NCBI RefSeq assembly: GCF_900115495.1
Contig: NZ_FOWR01000041.1
Coordinates: 1-46,081, forward strand
DNA from: Enterovibrio norvegicus DSM 15893
GTDB lineage: Bacteria > Pseudomonadota > Gammaproteobacteria > Enterobacterales > Vibrionaceae
Direction: 5' to 3'
DNA length: 46,081 nucleotides
In this document: in pieces, positions 1 to 8,855 of the stretch
Numbering within the stretch: the stretch's first letter is position 1
Layout: each line of letters starts with the position of its first letter
Translations under genes and position numbers: made by a program
The notes under the pieces: generated by a model
What the model was told of the DNA's origin: nothing
Database searches by the model: none
What the model saw: only the letters and a program-made list of their open reading frames with translations

Positions 1-52
1 TGATTCAGTGGCCAGTTCCGTGTGGAGCAGGTCGCCGTGTCAGTGAGGTCGC

Positions 53-80
53 ATTATAGGGACGGTTCAGATCTTGGCAA
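53..80 (-). promoter_or_regulatory. Probable rRNA operon P1 promoter firing out of the window
   Basis: On the minus strand a TTGCCA -35 element (80-75) and a perfect TATAAT -10 element (58-53) are separated by 16 bases. The -10 is followed by a GC-rich discriminator (GCGACCTC) and the -35 is preceded by an A/T-rich stretch (about 85-110) that could be an UP element. The leader that follows contains CACTGACACGGCG, which resembles Vibrio rRNA leaders as I remember them. No 16S sequence lies inside the window, so the rRNA assignment is an inference from promoter architecture and leader resemblance. Confidence 0.55.
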
Positions 81-123
81 GGGCTTTTTGTGAAAAACAT
101 CACTAAAAGCACCCAATCGAGCG

Positions 124-564
124 CTAATTGAGCAGGTTGGTGTATTTTGATACGGAAACAGGTATCGATAGGTTTTTGAGGCTTCCTGAACGGTCGTTCC
201 AGGATACGCTAACAGTAAGTACCTTCGCGTAAGTTACTTCGGCGCCAGTATCATTATTACTCTTAAATACTCCTCCCGATGCCGCATTCAACACTATAGA
301 GAAAGGACTACCACTCTCGAGCGATAACTTACAATCCGTTATGTCAGCTAACGTTCTATCGGCGCAGCTAGAACCTATCGTATTAAAGCTTTGAAGCATG
401 GCAATTTGCCTTTCAGAAATATAGGCCGCTTTAACAAAAAGACCTGCGTTCGCTTTTTCTACCTCTATATAGCTGTATAGCTTCAGTGTTCCGACGCCTG
501 ATAGCACAACAATAAAGATAGATATCAGAACCTCTACCAATGAAAACCCACGATTAGAAGTCAT
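124..564 (-). CDS. pilV: PilV-like type IV pilus minor pilin
   Basis: A 146-residue prepilin-like protein. The N-terminus has the class III signal cut by prepilin peptidase PilD: a short leader ending NRG, then mature FSLVEVLISIFIV with the conserved Glu at mature position 5, followed by one hydrophobic helix. The C-terminal part is not strongly conserved and contains a Cys pair that could form a disulfide. Minor pilins of this type prime assembly of the type IV pilus in the inner membrane and may sit at its tip. It is the last gene of the fimT-pilW-pilX-pilV set, and its start overlaps the end of pilX by 11 bases, so it is probably translationally coupled. The PilV assignment rests on size, motif and position, so another minor pilin name is possible. 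Confidence 0.75.
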   Translation of the reverse strand: MTSNRGFSLVEVLISIFIVVLSGVGTLKLYSYIEVEKANAGLFVKAAYISERQIAMLQSFNTIGSSCADRTLADITDCKLSLESGSPFSIVLNAASGGVFKSNNDTGAEVTYAKVLTVSVSWNDRSGSLKNLSIPVSVSKYTNLLN

Positions 565-1843
565 GAATGCTACCTTTTAATATCCTGGGTATACCAGAAC
601 CTCCTGGTAAGGGGTCTTTACCTTCGTCATATCCTGGCTTAAACGATCCTTTCACGAGTGATATTGAACCGGGAACATCGACGAGATAGCTTCCCTTACT
701 TTCATAGGAACCATGAAAGTAAAACGGTAATTTACCCCATTTACTCGAATCATTTTTGTACTCAAGAATCAACTCAGCACAAAGAGAAGACATCGCTCCG
801 TCTTCACATAGATTGTGACCCGTCCCGTCTGTCTTTTGATATGCTCCCCAAGAATCTGCTAGGCTGCTTTCTGAGTAATCGACTGTAAACTGAAAAATGG
901 TTCCATGAAATGTGAAGGCGTCTTTAGCGCCGACTACACCATTCTTTATCACTACAAGCGGTGGATTTTCACTACTTCCTGCGCCGGATAGCCCTGCTAT
1001 AAAACAGTCGCCATCAACCCAAATCTTCTTTTTACCCGCATCGATTTCAGACTTAACAGTACTGCCGCAACTGCTAACCGCTTCTTTGTCTGAAATCGCA
1101 GATCCTGTGGTTATCTTAACGTCAAACGTCTTTTTTACACTTCCCCAATTCTCTTTGGGTGTATCAAACAAATCTTGGAATACATCGATATTTTCTTGAT
1201 TATCCAAGATGTCAGATTCAAATTCATTGGTAACTGGATCAGTGTCTGGTGGAATGTGAGTACTGAAGCTTTCATGACACCGCTCATTCGTTCCGGTCAG
1301 TGCCGATTTGAATTCAGCGGAACTTTTGCCAACATCGATAGTGACATCGCCTCCTGCAATAATGGCAATGCACTCATATATACCTATATCTCCATCGGTA
1401 CCGACTTTGTCGCCTTTCGCTGGTATCCAAGCATTACCGCCATCTATAACCAAACTGCCAGAGGTCTTGAATGCTGCAGCTGTCGCTCCACCAGATTTAA
1501 TCAACACACTCTGAACGGCATAGCCTGAAGTGGCACTCAATGTCCAGTGCGTCGTGTTATCGGTCAATCTAATACTGCTGCTGTTTGTTGGCGCTTTACA
1601 AACATCAAAGACTGATTGACTAAAATCAGCATTTTTTGGATTCAGCCCCTTTTCCTCAAACACTGCAATAGCGCAATCTAGCCCGGCTTTAGCGTTTGCT
1701 CTTTGCTGACTATCTATCACTACGTTCTGTGATTTTTTAATGTCTGAAATCCCCGAGCTTCCAACTGAGATAGCAAACAAAGCGATGATTAAAACAACAC
1801 CGCTAACTACAGCTAACGTAGCCATTCCTTTTTGGTTATTCAT
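554..1843 (-). CDS. pilX: PilX-like pilus assembly protein
   Basis: A 429-residue protein whose short leader NNQKG is followed by a hydrophobic helix (MATLAVVSGVVLIIALF), as in type IV prepilins. Unlike its neighbours it lacks Glu at mature position 5 and its mature first residue would be Met instead of Phe. PilX-type and GspK-type components commonly deviate at position 5, which is known to affect docking in the pilus. The large C-terminal domain is Gly/Ser/Asp-rich with several cysteines and is much longer than the roughly 170-200 residues usual for PilX. It may therefore be a large tip-associated subunit. It starts 3 bases after the pilW stop and overlaps pilV, so it is in the same operon. 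The family is moderately certain; the exact PilX name is positional. Confidence 0.65.
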   Translation of the reverse strand: MNNQKGMATLAVVSGVVLIIALFAISVGSSGISDIKKSQNVVIDSQQRANAKAGLDCAIAVFEEKGLNPKNADFSQSVFDVCKAPTNSSSIRLTDNTTHWTLSATSGYAVQSVLIKSGGATAAAFKTSGSLVIDGGNAWIPAKGDKVGTDGDIGIYECIAIIAGGDVTIDVGKSSAEFKSALTGTNERCHESFSTHIPPDTDPVTNEFESDILDNQENIDVFQDLFDTPKENWGSVKKTFDVKITTGSAISDKEAVSSCGSTVKSEIDAGKKKIWVDGDCFIAGLSGAGSSENPPLVVIKNGVVGAKDAFTFHGTIFQFTVDYSESSLADSWGAYQKTDGTGHNLCEDGAMSSLCAELILEYKNDSSKWGKLPFYFHGSYESKGSYLVDVPGSISLVKGSFKPGYDEGKDPLPGGSGIPRILKGSIHDF

Positions 1844-1846
1844 TCA

Positions 1847-2536
1847 TTAACCATCCACGTTAGGTACAACAACGGAAAAATTTACCGAATCAACGACCGA
1901 GCTGTCTGCTTTCAATGAAGCTTTGATCTCTATATCAATAGATTGAAGTCGATTCGTATTGCTACCAACTGAGTGGTAACTGCTTCTTTGGAAAGTCAGT
2001 GTATTAATAACGATCCTGTCGAAAGTCATATCTCGCCAATATCCACTTGTACCGCCATCAGAGCTACCACTGCCGCAGTTCCAATTCGTAAGCCCTTTCC
2101 AATTTTCATAAACTTCAATGACAGGGTTATTTTTACTGTCTTGCCCTAACCTGTATCCCTTCGCATCATCTTTATCAAGAGATAAGGCTCCCGAACGCTT
2201 GTCATGGTTGTAGGCAAATAGGATGCATGCCCCTTTCTTCGTTTCAGTCGCGCTATCATCAATTAAAATTGAAGAAGAATCACCTAACGAATCTGACAAC
2301 ATAAAGACATTGGTTGATACACAGTCAAAGCAAAAGCCAGCCCTTTTAACTTCATTACTTATCGTCGTTGCAAGCACATTCAATTGAGTATGAAGAAAGT
2401 CTCTTTGTAACTGCTGAGTCCCCATTGAGGTGTTAACCGAAAACAAGGCAAGCGAGGAGGCAAGAACAATAAGACTGACCGTTAAGCCAATCATCATTTC
2501 TATAAGGGTATAACCGTACAGCAATGCTTTTTTCAT
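1847..2536 (-). CDS. pilW: PilW-like type IV pilus minor pilin
   Basis: Read from the ATG at 2536 this is 229 residues. An in-frame TTG at 2554 is also possible, but the ATG gives a normal prepilin leader (MKKALLYG) and overlaps the fimT stop as ATGA, the usual arrangement for coupled translation. The mature protein begins YTLIEMMIGLTVSLIVLASS with Glu at position 5 and a single hydrophobic helix. The rest is a soluble domain with paired cysteines near residues 75-78. PilW-type minor pilins help initiate pilus assembly in the inner membrane together with FimT, PilV and PilX, all encoded alongside. The assignment rests on the prepilin motif, size and gene order. Confidence 0.72.
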   Translation of the reverse strand: MKKALLYGYTLIEMMIGLTVSLIVLASSLALFSVNTSMGTQQLQRDFLHTQLNVLATTISNEVKRAGFCFDCVSTNVFMLSDSLGDSSSILIDDSATETKKGACILFAYNHDKRSGALSLDKDDAKGYRLGQDSKNNPVIEVYENWKGLTNWNCGSGSSDGGTSGYWRDMTFDRIVINTLTFQRSSYHSVGSNTNRLQSIDIEIKASLKADSSVVDSVNFSVVVPNVDG

Positions 2537-3072
2537 GATGGACAAGCATCCCAATCACTCACTGCTGTGTTACTGCATCCTTTTAGACCGGAATATTGTC
2601 GGATCATGATGCCAGACTCTTTTCCTGTTTCAGATCCTGCCGAAAGCTTGAGCGTCGTGTTTGTAGAGGGAAGTCCCGTCATATGTGAGAAATGAAAGAG
2701 TTTGACTGGTCCAGTTTCCACTGGAGATTGGACGGCAACCAAGTCGTCAATATCAAGAAAAAACTTCTGAAAACCTTCATTATCCGAACAAGAAAACTCT
2801 TTAGCATCAGATGTTTCGCTTAAACCAATACAGCCACCAAACTCATTGGAAACAGGAATGTAATGCACATAGACATTACGATGACGTTTTAGGGACTCTG
2901 ATTGCCCGACTTCCAAAACCGAAAGCAACTGCATAGCAGTGCTTTCAACCTTCGCAGTTTTGTGTGAGGAAACATACGTAGGGACGGCTACCGCTGTGAC
3001 CACTGCCAGTACTGACAAGGTTGTTATCATTTCAATTAAGCTAAATCCGCGTAGTCGATTCCAATAACTCAC
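2533..3072 (-). CDS. fimT: FimT/GspH-family type IV pilus minor pilin
   Basis: A 179-residue prepilin-like protein. Its start codon is GTG at 3072, and no ATG lies between there and the signal. The leader (SYWNRLRG) is followed by mature FSLIEMITTLSVLAVVTAVAVP, with Phe at 1 and Glu at 5, then a helix and a GspH/FimT-like globular domain. FimT proteins are minor pilins, and some bind DNA during natural transformation. It is the first gene of the minus-strand fimT-pilW-pilX-pilV operon and lies divergently from the pilE-like gene; the gap between them must carry both promoters. Whether this one binds DNA cannot be told from the sequence. Confidence 0.75.
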   Translation of the reverse strand: MSYWNRLRGFSLIEMITTLSVLAVVTAVAVPTYVSSHKTAKVESTAMQLLSVLEVGQSESLKRHRNVYVHYIPVSNEFGGCIGLSETSDAKEFSCSDNEGFQKFFLDIDDLVAVQSPVETGPVKLFHFSHMTGLPSTNTTLKLSAGSETGKESGIMIRQYSGLKGCSNTAVSDWDACPS

Positions 3073-3174
3073 TGCTGACGTCCAATCTTTCCAACATAAC
3101 TTGTCTGGATATTATCACGAAGATAACTTATGCCTTTGGAATCAATAAAGATTTACTGCATAGCGAAGATAAAA

Positions 3175-3606
3175 ATGGATCGAGGAATCAAAACGTTACA
3201 GCTGGGTATGACATTGATCGAAATCTTAGTGGCTATCGCTATTATTGGTGCGCTGACATCTATAGCGGTCCCCGCATTCAGCAACTATTTGATCCAGGCA
3301 GAAAGAAGCCGTGTACAAACCGATCTTTATCAATTGCAGGTGTGGGTAGAACAGCAATACACAGCTACAAGCACTTACCCTTCAAAAATTGAGTGCACGA
3401 GATGCCAAGTTTCCGAGGAATATACATTTTCTATCGACAGCTCAGGGGCAGGAAATGACGTTTACAAAATTAAGGCCACGCCAAAATCAACGTCGAATCA
3501 AAAGAATGATACTGACTGCTACACAATGATCATTAATGCCGTATCGGAGCAATCAAATGCTAGTAAAGATGGAACCGCATTAGACAGCAGCAAATGTTGG
3601 ACATAA
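3175..3606 (+). CDS. pilE: PilE-like type IV pilin
   Basis: The ATG at 3175 gives 143 residues and an 11-residue leader (MDRGIKTLQLG). The ORF extends upstream to 3130, but that start would give an unusually long leader. The mature sequence is MTLIEILVAIAIIGALTSIAVP: Glu at position 5 is kept, but residue 1 is Met instead of Phe. The pattern QLQVWVEQQYTATSTYP followed by a Cys pair (DTDC...SSKCW) bounding a C-terminal loop is typical of PilE-type minor pilins. It is transcribed divergently from fimT and ends at a strong hairpin terminator. It probably supplies a minor subunit of the same pilus; the major pilin is not in the window. Confidence 0.72.
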   Translation: MDRGIKTLQLGMTLIEILVAIAIIGALTSIAVPAFSNYLIQAERSRVQTDLYQLQVWVEQQYTATSTYPSKIECTRCQVSEEYTFSIDSSGAGNDVYKIKATPKSTSNQKNDTDCYTMIINAVSEQSNASKDGTALDSSKCWT

Positions 3607-3634
3607 AAAAACCGGCCATCAGGCCGGTTTTTTT
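3605..3634. terminator. Bidirectional terminator between pilE and dnaJ
   Basis: Seven A, CCGGCC, loop ATCA, GGCCGG and seven T form a symmetrical GC-rich hairpin flanked by A and T tracts, so it can serve both the plus-strand pilE-like gene and the minus-strand dnaJ. Confidence 0.85.
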
Positions 3635-3650
3635 GTATTCGCTTTGCGTC

Positions 3651-4793
3651 TTAGCTTGTTAGGTCATCAAAGAATTTTTTGACGCCATCAAAGAAGCCTT
3701 CAGATTTAGGCTTGTGCTTTTTCGCTGCACTTCCACCCAAAGATTCTTCAAACTCTTTCAGCAGTTCTTTTTGTTTGCTGCTTAGGTTAACAGGCGTTTC
3801 TACCACAAGCTTACAAATCAAATCACCGACACCGCCACCGCGCACTGACTGAACACCTTTACCGCGCATACGGAACATACGACCGGTTTGTGTTTCAGAC
3901 GGCACTTTCAGGCTCACACGGCCATCAAGTGTTGGGACTTCAACTTCACCACCTAGCGCAGCCATCGTAAAGCTTACTGGTACTTCGCAATAGAGGTTGT
4001 TGGCATCACGCGTAAAGATGTGGTGGTCGCGAACGTGAACTTGTACGTACAAGTCACCTGCTGGTGCACCAAACTCTCCTGCTTCACCTTCTCCAGTCAA
4101 ACGGATACGATCACCCGTGTCGACACCCGCTGGGATCTTAACGCTGAGGGTTTTGGTTTTCTGAACTCGGCCTTGACCATGGCAAGAATCACAAGGATCT
4201 TTGATGATTTTCCCACGACCATGACAGGTAGGACAGGTTTGCTGAACCGCGAAGAAGCCTTGACGCATCTGTACTTGGCCTTGGCCATGACACGTACCAC
4301 ATGTTTGTGGTGATGAACCCGCTTTCGCGCCACTGCCACCACATGGGTCACAGCTTACATAGGTAGGAACATCGATTTCGCGTGTAATACCGCGAACCGC
4401 CTCTTCAAGAGACAATTCCATGTTGTAACGAAGATCCGCGCCGCGTTGCGCACGTTGAGCACCACCGCCACGACGGCCGCCGCCAAAAATGTCACCGAAG
4501 ACATCACCAAAGATGTCACTGAAGTCTGCGCTTCCGCCACCGAAACCGCCGCCACCCATGCCACCTTGTTCAAATGCAGCATGACCGTACTGATCGTAAG
4601 CAGCACGTTTCTGATCATCAGTTAAGATTTCATAGGCAAGTTTAACTTCTTTAAACTTGTCTGTGGCTGATTCATCACCTGGATTTTTATCAGGGTGATA
4701 TTTCATCGCCAGGCGCTTGTACGCTTTTTTAATGTCGCGTTCGCTGGCGTCACGGCTTACGCCAAGTACTTCATAAAAATCACGTTTTGACAT
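3651..4793 (-). CDS. dnaJ: Chaperone DnaJ (Hsp40)
   Basis: A co-chaperone that stimulates the DnaK ATPase and delivers unfolded clients in the cytoplasm. The 380 residues match the family length. The N-terminal J domain carries the HPD motif at residues 33-35, followed by a Gly/Phe-rich linker (about 77-105). Four CxxCxGxG zinc-binding repeats begin at Cys148, Cys165, Cys187 and Cys201. The C-terminal substrate-binding domain is complete. The gene lies 126 bases downstream of dnaK on the same strand, with two hairpins in between. It is probably co-transcribed from the heat-shock promoter before dnaK and ends at the shared terminator with pilE. Confidence 0.98.
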   Translation of the reverse strand: MSKRDFYEVLGVSRDASERDIKKAYKRLAMKYHPDKNPGDESATDKFKEVKLAYEILTDDQKRAAYDQYGHAAFEQGGMGGGGFGGGSADFSDIFGDVFGDIFGGGRRGGGAQRAQRGADLRYNMELSLEEAVRGITREIDVPTYVSCDPCGGSGAKAGSSPQTCGTCHGQGQVQMRQGFFAVQQTCPTCHGRGKIIKDPCDSCHGQGRVQKTKTLSVKIPAGVDTGDRIRLTGEGEAGEFGAPAGDLYVQVHVRDHHIFTRDANNLYCEVPVSFTMAALGGEVEVPTLDGRVSLKVPSETQTGRMFRMRGKGVQSVRGGGVGDLICKLVVETPVNLSSKQKELLKEFEESLGGSAAKKHKPKSEGFFDGVKKFFDDLTS

Positions 4794-4854
4794 TTTTCAG
4801 TTGTCACCTGTTTTTATACTAGGCGGACATAAATCCGCTTCGCATCATACAACT

Positions 4855-4884
4855 ACGGGCGGAGGAGAATCCTCCTACGCCCGT
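4855..4884 (-). other. Hairpin in the dnaK-dnaJ intercistronic region
   Basis: The inverted repeat ACGGGCG...CGCCCGT is extended by AGGAG/CTCCT after one mismatch, giving a 12-pair stem with a 4-base loop. No T tract follows on the minus strand, so it is more likely an mRNA stability, processing or translation-control element than a terminator. A second, weaker A/T-rich hairpin (AGCTAA/TTAGCT, 4901-4915) lies just after the dnaK stop. Confidence 0.5.
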
Positions 4885-4919
4885 GCGAAATAAAACGGCT
4901 AGCTAAAAATTAGCTGGTT

Positions 4920-6833
4920 TTATTTTTTGTCGTCTTTAACTTCTTCGAACTCAGCATCAACAACATCGTCGTCTTGCTTAGACTCTGCACCGGCGTCTTG
5001 AGCTTGAGCTGACTGGGCTTGTTGCTGTGCAACTTCCATCAATTTCTGAGAAGCAGCGATAAGCGCTTGTACTTTCTCGTCGATTGCTGCTTTGTCTTCG
5101 CCTTTACGCGCTTCTTCTAGCTCAGAGATAGCAGCTTCAATTTTTGCTTTCTCGTCAGCAGGTAGTGCGTCGCCAGCTTCTTCAATTTGCTTGCGAGTGC
5201 CGTGAACCATTTGGTCAGCTTGGTTGCGAGCAGTCACCAGTTCTTCGAACTTCTTATCTGCTTCTTTGTTCGCTTCCGCTTCCTGAACCATTTTCTCGAT
5301 TTCGTCGTCGCTCAGACCACCCGATGCTTGGATAGTAATCTTCTGCTCTTTACCTGTGCTCTTGTCTTTTGCAGACACGTGCAAGATACCATCCGCATCC
5401 AAGTCGAAGGTTACTTCGATTTGTGGCATACCACGTGGCGCCGCTTGGATTCCTTCTAGGTTAAATTGACCTAGAGATTTGTTGTGCATGGATTGCTTAC
5501 GCTCACCTTGCAGAACATGGATAGTTACAGCGCTTTGGTTGTCGTCAGCTGTTGAGAACACTTGATTCGCCTTAGTAGGGATCGTGGTGTTTTTCTCAAT
5601 CAGTTTCGTCATCACGCCGCCCATGGTTTCGATACCAAGAGACAGTGGAGTAACGTCTAGTAGAAGTACGTCTTTCACGTCACCCGCAAGAACACCACCT
5701 TGAACCGCAGCACCAACAGCAACTGCTTCATCAGGGTTTACGTCTTTACGTGCTTCTTTACCAAAGAATTCAGCAACTTTTGCTTGAACCATTGGCATGC
5801 GAGTTTGACCACCAACCAAGATAACGTCGTTGATGTCGTTAACAGACAGGTCCGCATCCGCAAGAGCAACTTTCAATGGCTCCAGTGAACGTTGAACCAA
5901 ATCTTCAACAAGAGACTCAAGCTTCGCACGAGTCACTTTGATGTTCATGTGTTTAGGGCCTGACGCATCAGCAGTGATGTACGGCAGGTTAACGTCAGTT
6001 TGTTGCGCAGAAGACAATTCGATCTTCGCTTTTTCTGCCGCTTCTTTTAGACGCTGCATCGCTAGCGGATCTTTGCGCAGGTCAATACCTTGGTCTTTTT
6101 TGAACTCTTCAACCAAGTAGTTGATCATGCGGTTATCGAAATCTTCGCCACCTAGGTGAGTGTCACCGTTGGTTGCTAGAACTTCGAATGTTTTCTCGCC
6201 GTCGACTTCATCAATCTCGATGATTGAGATATCGAAGGTACCACCACCAAGGTCGTATACCGCGATAGTGCGGTCGCCGCCTTCTTTATCCAGACCATAT
6301 GCCAATGCAGCAGCAGTTGGTTCGTTGATGATACGTTTAACTTCTAGACCTGCGATACGGCCAGCATCTTTGGTTGCTTGACGCTGAGCATCGTTGAAGT
6401 ACGCAGGAACAGTGATAACCGCGCCAGTGACTTCCTCACCAAGGAAATCTTCTGCAGTTTTCTTCATTTTTTTCAGAACTTCGGCAGAAATCTGAGGCGC
6501 AGCCATTTTCTCGCCTTTCGCTTCTACCCAAGCGTCGCCATTGTCAGCTTTAACAATTTTGAACGGCATGATTTCGATATCACGTTGTACTTCTTCGTCT
6601 TCAAAACGACGACCGATCAGGCGTTTGATCGCGTACACAGTGTTTTCTGGGTTAGTAACAGCTTGACGTTTTGCAGGCTGACCTACTAAAGTTTCACCGT
6701 CCTGGGTGTATGCGATGATCGATGGCGTTGTGCGATCGCCTTCGGCGTTTTCGATTACGCGTGGCTTGTCACCGTCTAGTACTGCTACACATGAGTTGGT
6801 AGTACCCAAGTCGATACCAATGATCTTACCCAT
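4920..6833 (-). CDS. dnaK: Chaperone DnaK (Hsp70)
   Basis: An ATP-dependent chaperone acting with DnaJ and GrpE in folding, heat-shock recovery and control of sigma-32. The 637 residues are full length. The N-terminal signature [14 protein letters not shown], the second signature [12 protein letters not shown] and the third [14 protein letters not shown] mark the actin-like ATPase domain. Substrate-binding and lid domains follow, and a C-terminal tail ([12 protein letters not shown]) resembles the usual EEVxD-type end. A GGAG ribosome site precedes the ATG. It is downstream of grpE but separated from it by a terminator (6983-7012), and has its own sigma-32-type promoter at 6877-6905. Output can therefore be set independently of grpE. 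Confidence 0.98.
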   Translation of the reverse strand: MGKIIGIDLGTTNSCVAVLDGDKPRVIENAEGDRTTPSIIAYTQDGETLVGQPAKRQAVTNPENTVYAIKRLIGRRFEDEEVQRDIEIMPFKIVKADNGDAWVEAKGEKMAAPQISAEVLKKMKKTAEDFLGEEVTGAVITVPAYFNDAQRQATKDAGRIAGLEVKRIINEPTAAALAYGLDKEGGDRTIAVYDLGGGTFDISIIEIDEVDGEKTFEVLATNGDTHLGGEDFDNRMINYLVEEFKKDQGIDLRKDPLAMQRLKEAAEKAKIELSSAQQTDVNLPYITADASGPKHMNIKVTRAKLESLVEDLVQRSLEPLKVALADADLSVNDINDVILVGGQTRMPMVQAKVAEFFGKEARKDVNPDEAVAVGAAVQGGVLAGDVKDVLLLDVTPLSLGIETMGGVMTKLIEKNTTIPTKANQVFSTADDNQSAVTIHVLQGERKQSMHNKSLGQFNLEGIQAAPRGMPQIEVTFDLDADGILHVSAKDKSTGKEQKITIQASGGLSDDEIEKMVQEAEANKEADKKFEELVTARNQADQMVHGTRKQIEEAGDALPADEKAKIEAAISELEEARKGEDKAAIDEKVQALIAASQKLMEVAQQQAQSAQAQDAGAESKQDDDVVDAEFEEVKDDKK

Positions 6834-6876
6834 TTGGTTTTCTCCGAAAATTCATCTTATATATTGCGTAACCCCT

Positions 6877-6905
6877 ATATGGGGTTGGCTATTCAGGGTT
6901 CAACC
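6877..6905 (-). promoter_or_regulatory. Sigma-32-type heat-shock promoter of dnaK
   Basis: On the minus strand GGTTGAA (6905-6899) and CCCCATAT (6884-6877) are separated by 14 bases. This fits the sigma-32 pattern CTTGAAA-N(11-16)-CCCCATNT, and it is about 45 bases upstream of the dnaK ATG. The -10 matches well and the -35 differs at the first bases. Confidence 0.75.
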
Positions 6906-6982
6906 CTAATAAAGAAAATTTTTTATTTTCTTTCCCGTTGACAGGTAAATGAGGGCTGCTTTTTTGCTTTCAAGGCTTCAAA

Positions 6983-7012
6983 CGAAAAAAAACCCGCTTA
7001 AAAACGGGTTTT
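6983..7012 (-). terminator. grpE terminator
   Basis: On the minus strand AAAACCCG, an 8-base loop and CGGGTTTT are followed directly by a run of T. It lies 18 bases beyond the grpE stop and should partly separate grpE transcripts from dnaK. Confidence 0.8.
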
Positions 7013-7029
7013 CTTCAAAACTGGCAATA

Positions 7030-7632
7030 TTAGGCTTGTTCGTTAACGTTGCCTGATGCTGCTTTTGAGACCATAACCATCGCTGGACGTACAACGCGGC
7101 CATTCAGTGCGTAGCCTTTTTGCATGACCAACATCACTGTGTTTGGTGCATGCTCAGCGCTTTCTTGAATAGACATAGCTTGGTGGAATTCAGGGTTGAA
7201 GGCTTCACCTTCAGGGTTTAGCTCAACAAGGCCAAATTTCGCCACAGAATCTTTCATGGTTTTCAAGGTCAACTCAACACCTTCAAGCATAGGCTTCAGT
7301 GTTTCGTTTTCTTTGTCTGCCATTTCTAGGGCGCGTTCCATGTTGTCGATAACTGGAAGCAGTTCATTCGCAAAACGTTCCAATGCAAATTTACGCGCTT
7401 TATCGATCTCTTGCTCGGTACGACGACGAATATTTTCAACATCTGCGCGTGCGCGTAGCACGCTATCTTGCTGCTCTTTTACCGTCGCTTCGCTTGCTTC
7501 AAGCGCCGCTTCAAGTTCAGTGATCCTACTAATCATCGCATCAGTCTCTGCATCAAGGGCGTTATCGTCCTGTGACGCAGCCGCGTCGTTTTGCAATTCT
7601 TCTTCCTGGATCTTATTTTCTTCGTTGCTCAT
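7030..7632 (-). CDS. grpE: Nucleotide exchange factor GrpE
   Basis: GrpE releases ADP from DnaK and resets the chaperone cycle in the cytoplasm. The 200 residues match the family: an acidic, disordered N-terminus, a long helical dimerisation region (about 35-110, containing [21 protein letters not shown]) and a C-terminal beta domain with the conserved ending [18 protein letters not shown]. The ribosome site GGAGAG precedes the ATG. It is first in the grpE-dnaK-dnaJ set and is preceded by a near-perfect sigma-32 promoter at 7710-7737. It is divergent from nadK, and the 183-base gap carries both promoters. Confidence 0.97.
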   Translation of the reverse strand: MSNEENKIQEEELQNDAAASQDDNALDAETDAMISRITELEAALEASEATVKEQQDSVLRARADVENIRRRTEQEIDKARKFALERFANELLPVIDNMERALEMADKENETLKPMLEGVELTLKTMKDSVAKFGLVELNPEGEAFNPEFHQAMSIQESAEHAPNTVMLVMQKGYALNGRVVRPAMVMVSKAASGNVNEQA

Positions 7633-7709
7633 GCTCTCTCCGACACAATACTCTGTGTTAACTCCCCAAAAAACCGATATTGGGAAATCAATCTCGACAG
7701 TTTTGCTTA

Positions 7710-7737
7710 TTATGGGGATGTATGCCCGTGTTTCAAG
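7710..7737 (-). promoter_or_regulatory. Sigma-32 heat-shock promoter of grpE
   Basis: On the minus strand a perfect CTTGAAA (7737-7731) and CCCCATAA (7717-7710) are separated by 13 bases, an almost exact match to the sigma-32 consensus, about 78 bases upstream of the grpE start. Confidence 0.88.
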
Positions 7738-7815
7738 GTGTCATTCGTGGCAAAGCACGACAAGCTTTTATCAATAACTTATAATTGAGCCTCTAAATGG
7801 CGCAGGATCAATAAG

Positions 7816-8697
7816 ATGTCAAAGCGTTTCAATACTATCGCTCTGGTTGGTAAGCCAAGAAATCCGGAGGCGGTAGCGACTCACGAGAGTCTTTACCAGT
7901 GGCTTACTGAACAAGGTTATCGCACATTGGTCGATAACCGACTTGATAATTACTTAAATATTCCCGCGCAAGATTTTCACGATTTACTTTCCCTGGGCGA
8001 AAAAGCCGATCTAGCGATTGTCATTGGTGGTGATGGCAACATGCTGGGTGCAGCACGCGTTTTATCGCGTTTCGATATTTCTGTTATTGGGATTAACCGC
8101 GGCAACCTTGGCTTTTTGACCGACATTGATCCTGATGATTACGAAGCGGCACTGACGTCTGTTTTAGAAGGCGACTACGTCGAGGAACATCGTTTCCTAT
8201 TGGAAGCAGAAGTTCATCGTCATGGGCAGATTAAAAGTCATAACGCGGCCCTCAACGAAGCTGTGCTTCACCCGGGTCAAGTTGCACATATGATTGAATT
8301 TGAGGTGTATATTGATGATAACTTCGCTTTCTCTCAACGTTCGGATGGTTTGATCGTTTCAACACCGACTGGCTCAACCGCGTATAGCTTATCGGGCGGC
8401 GGTCCGATTCTATCGCCAAGTTTAGACGCTATTTCACTGGTTCCTATGTTTCCGCATACGCTCTCGAGTCGACCACTGGTTGTCGACGCAAACCGTCACA
8501 TTAAATTGGTGGTTTCCCCAGACAATGGAAGCACGCTAGAAGTCAGTTGCGATAGCCAAGTTTCTCTTCCCGTCAATCCAGGGGATGAAGTTCACATCTA
8601 CCGCAGTCCATCGTTCTTGCAGTTGATTCATCCCAAAAATTACAGCTATTACAAAACGCTGCGTACAAAACTAGGATGGTCAAACAAACTGTTTTAG
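7816..8697 (+). CDS. nadK: NAD kinase
   Basis: Phosphorylates NAD to NADP using ATP or polyphosphate in the cytoplasm. The 293 residues match proteobacterial NadK. The GGDGN motif at residues 71-75 contains the key aspartate (Asp73). The NEAVLH segment and [15 protein letters not shown], the dinucleotide-binding signature, are intact. It begins with ATG behind an AGGA ribosome site, is divergent from grpE, and ends at a strong hairpin terminator before recN. This nadK-recN-bamE order beside grpE is typical of many gammaproteobacteria. Confidence 0.97.
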   Translation: MSKRFNTIALVGKPRNPEAVATHESLYQWLTEQGYRTLVDNRLDNYLNIPAQDFHDLLSLGEKADLAIVIGGDGNMLGAARVLSRFDISVIGINRGNLGFLTDIDPDDYEAALTSVLEGDYVEEHRFLLEAEVHRHGQIKSHNAALNEAVLHPGQVAHMIEFEVYIDDNFAFSQRSDGLIVSTPTGSTAYSLSGGGPILSPSLDAISLVPMFPHTLSSRPLVVDANRHIKLVVSPDNGSTLEVSCDSQVSLPVNPGDEVHIYRSPSFLQLIHPKNYSYYKTLRTKLGWSNKLF

Positions 8698-8714
8698 TTC
8701 TCATCCATTCATAC

Positions 8715-8743
8715 AAAAAGAGCAGGCTTAGCCTGCTCTTTTT
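8715..8743 (+). terminator. nadK terminator
   Basis: AAAAAGAGCAGGC, loop TTA, GCCTGCTCTTTTT: a perfect 13-pair stem ending in a T tract, 17 bases after the nadK stop. Confidence 0.92.
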
Positions 8744-8791
8744 GTTGTCTGAATCACATTTTTCTCATTCACAGTGCATTGAACAACTTTA

Positions 8792-8807
8792 CTGTATGTA
8801 ATCACAG
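8792..8807 (+). promoter_or_regulatory. LexA box 1 upstream of recN
   Basis: CTGTATGTAATCACAG is a perfect CTGT-N8-ACAG SOS operator, 48 bases before the recN ATG. Confidence 0.9.
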
Positions 8808-8813
8808 TATATA

Positions 8814-8829
8814 CTGTATGCATCAACAG
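8814..8829 (+). promoter_or_regulatory. LexA box 2 upstream of recN
   Basis: CTGTATGCATCAACAG is a second perfect CTGT-N8-ACAG operator, 22 bases centre-to-centre from box 1 and 26 bases before the recN ATG. The TATACTGTATG between and within the boxes could hold the -10 element, so LexA would occlude it. Confidence 0.9.
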
Positions 8830-8855
8830 GTGATGATTAACACAGGTACTCATAC

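Noticed and set aside
123-127. Possible weak terminator hairpin after pilV (CAAT...ATTG near 105-127)
   Set aside because: Short stem with bulges and only a few T; too weak to call.
912-1528. Open frames on the plus strand opposite pilX
   Set aside because: Shadows of the pilX-like gene, which has a clear prepilin signal and operon context.
7196-7777. 193-residue plus-strand open frame
   Set aside because: Ser-rich antisense reading of grpE and its promoter; grpE is certain, and the composition is that of a shadow frame.
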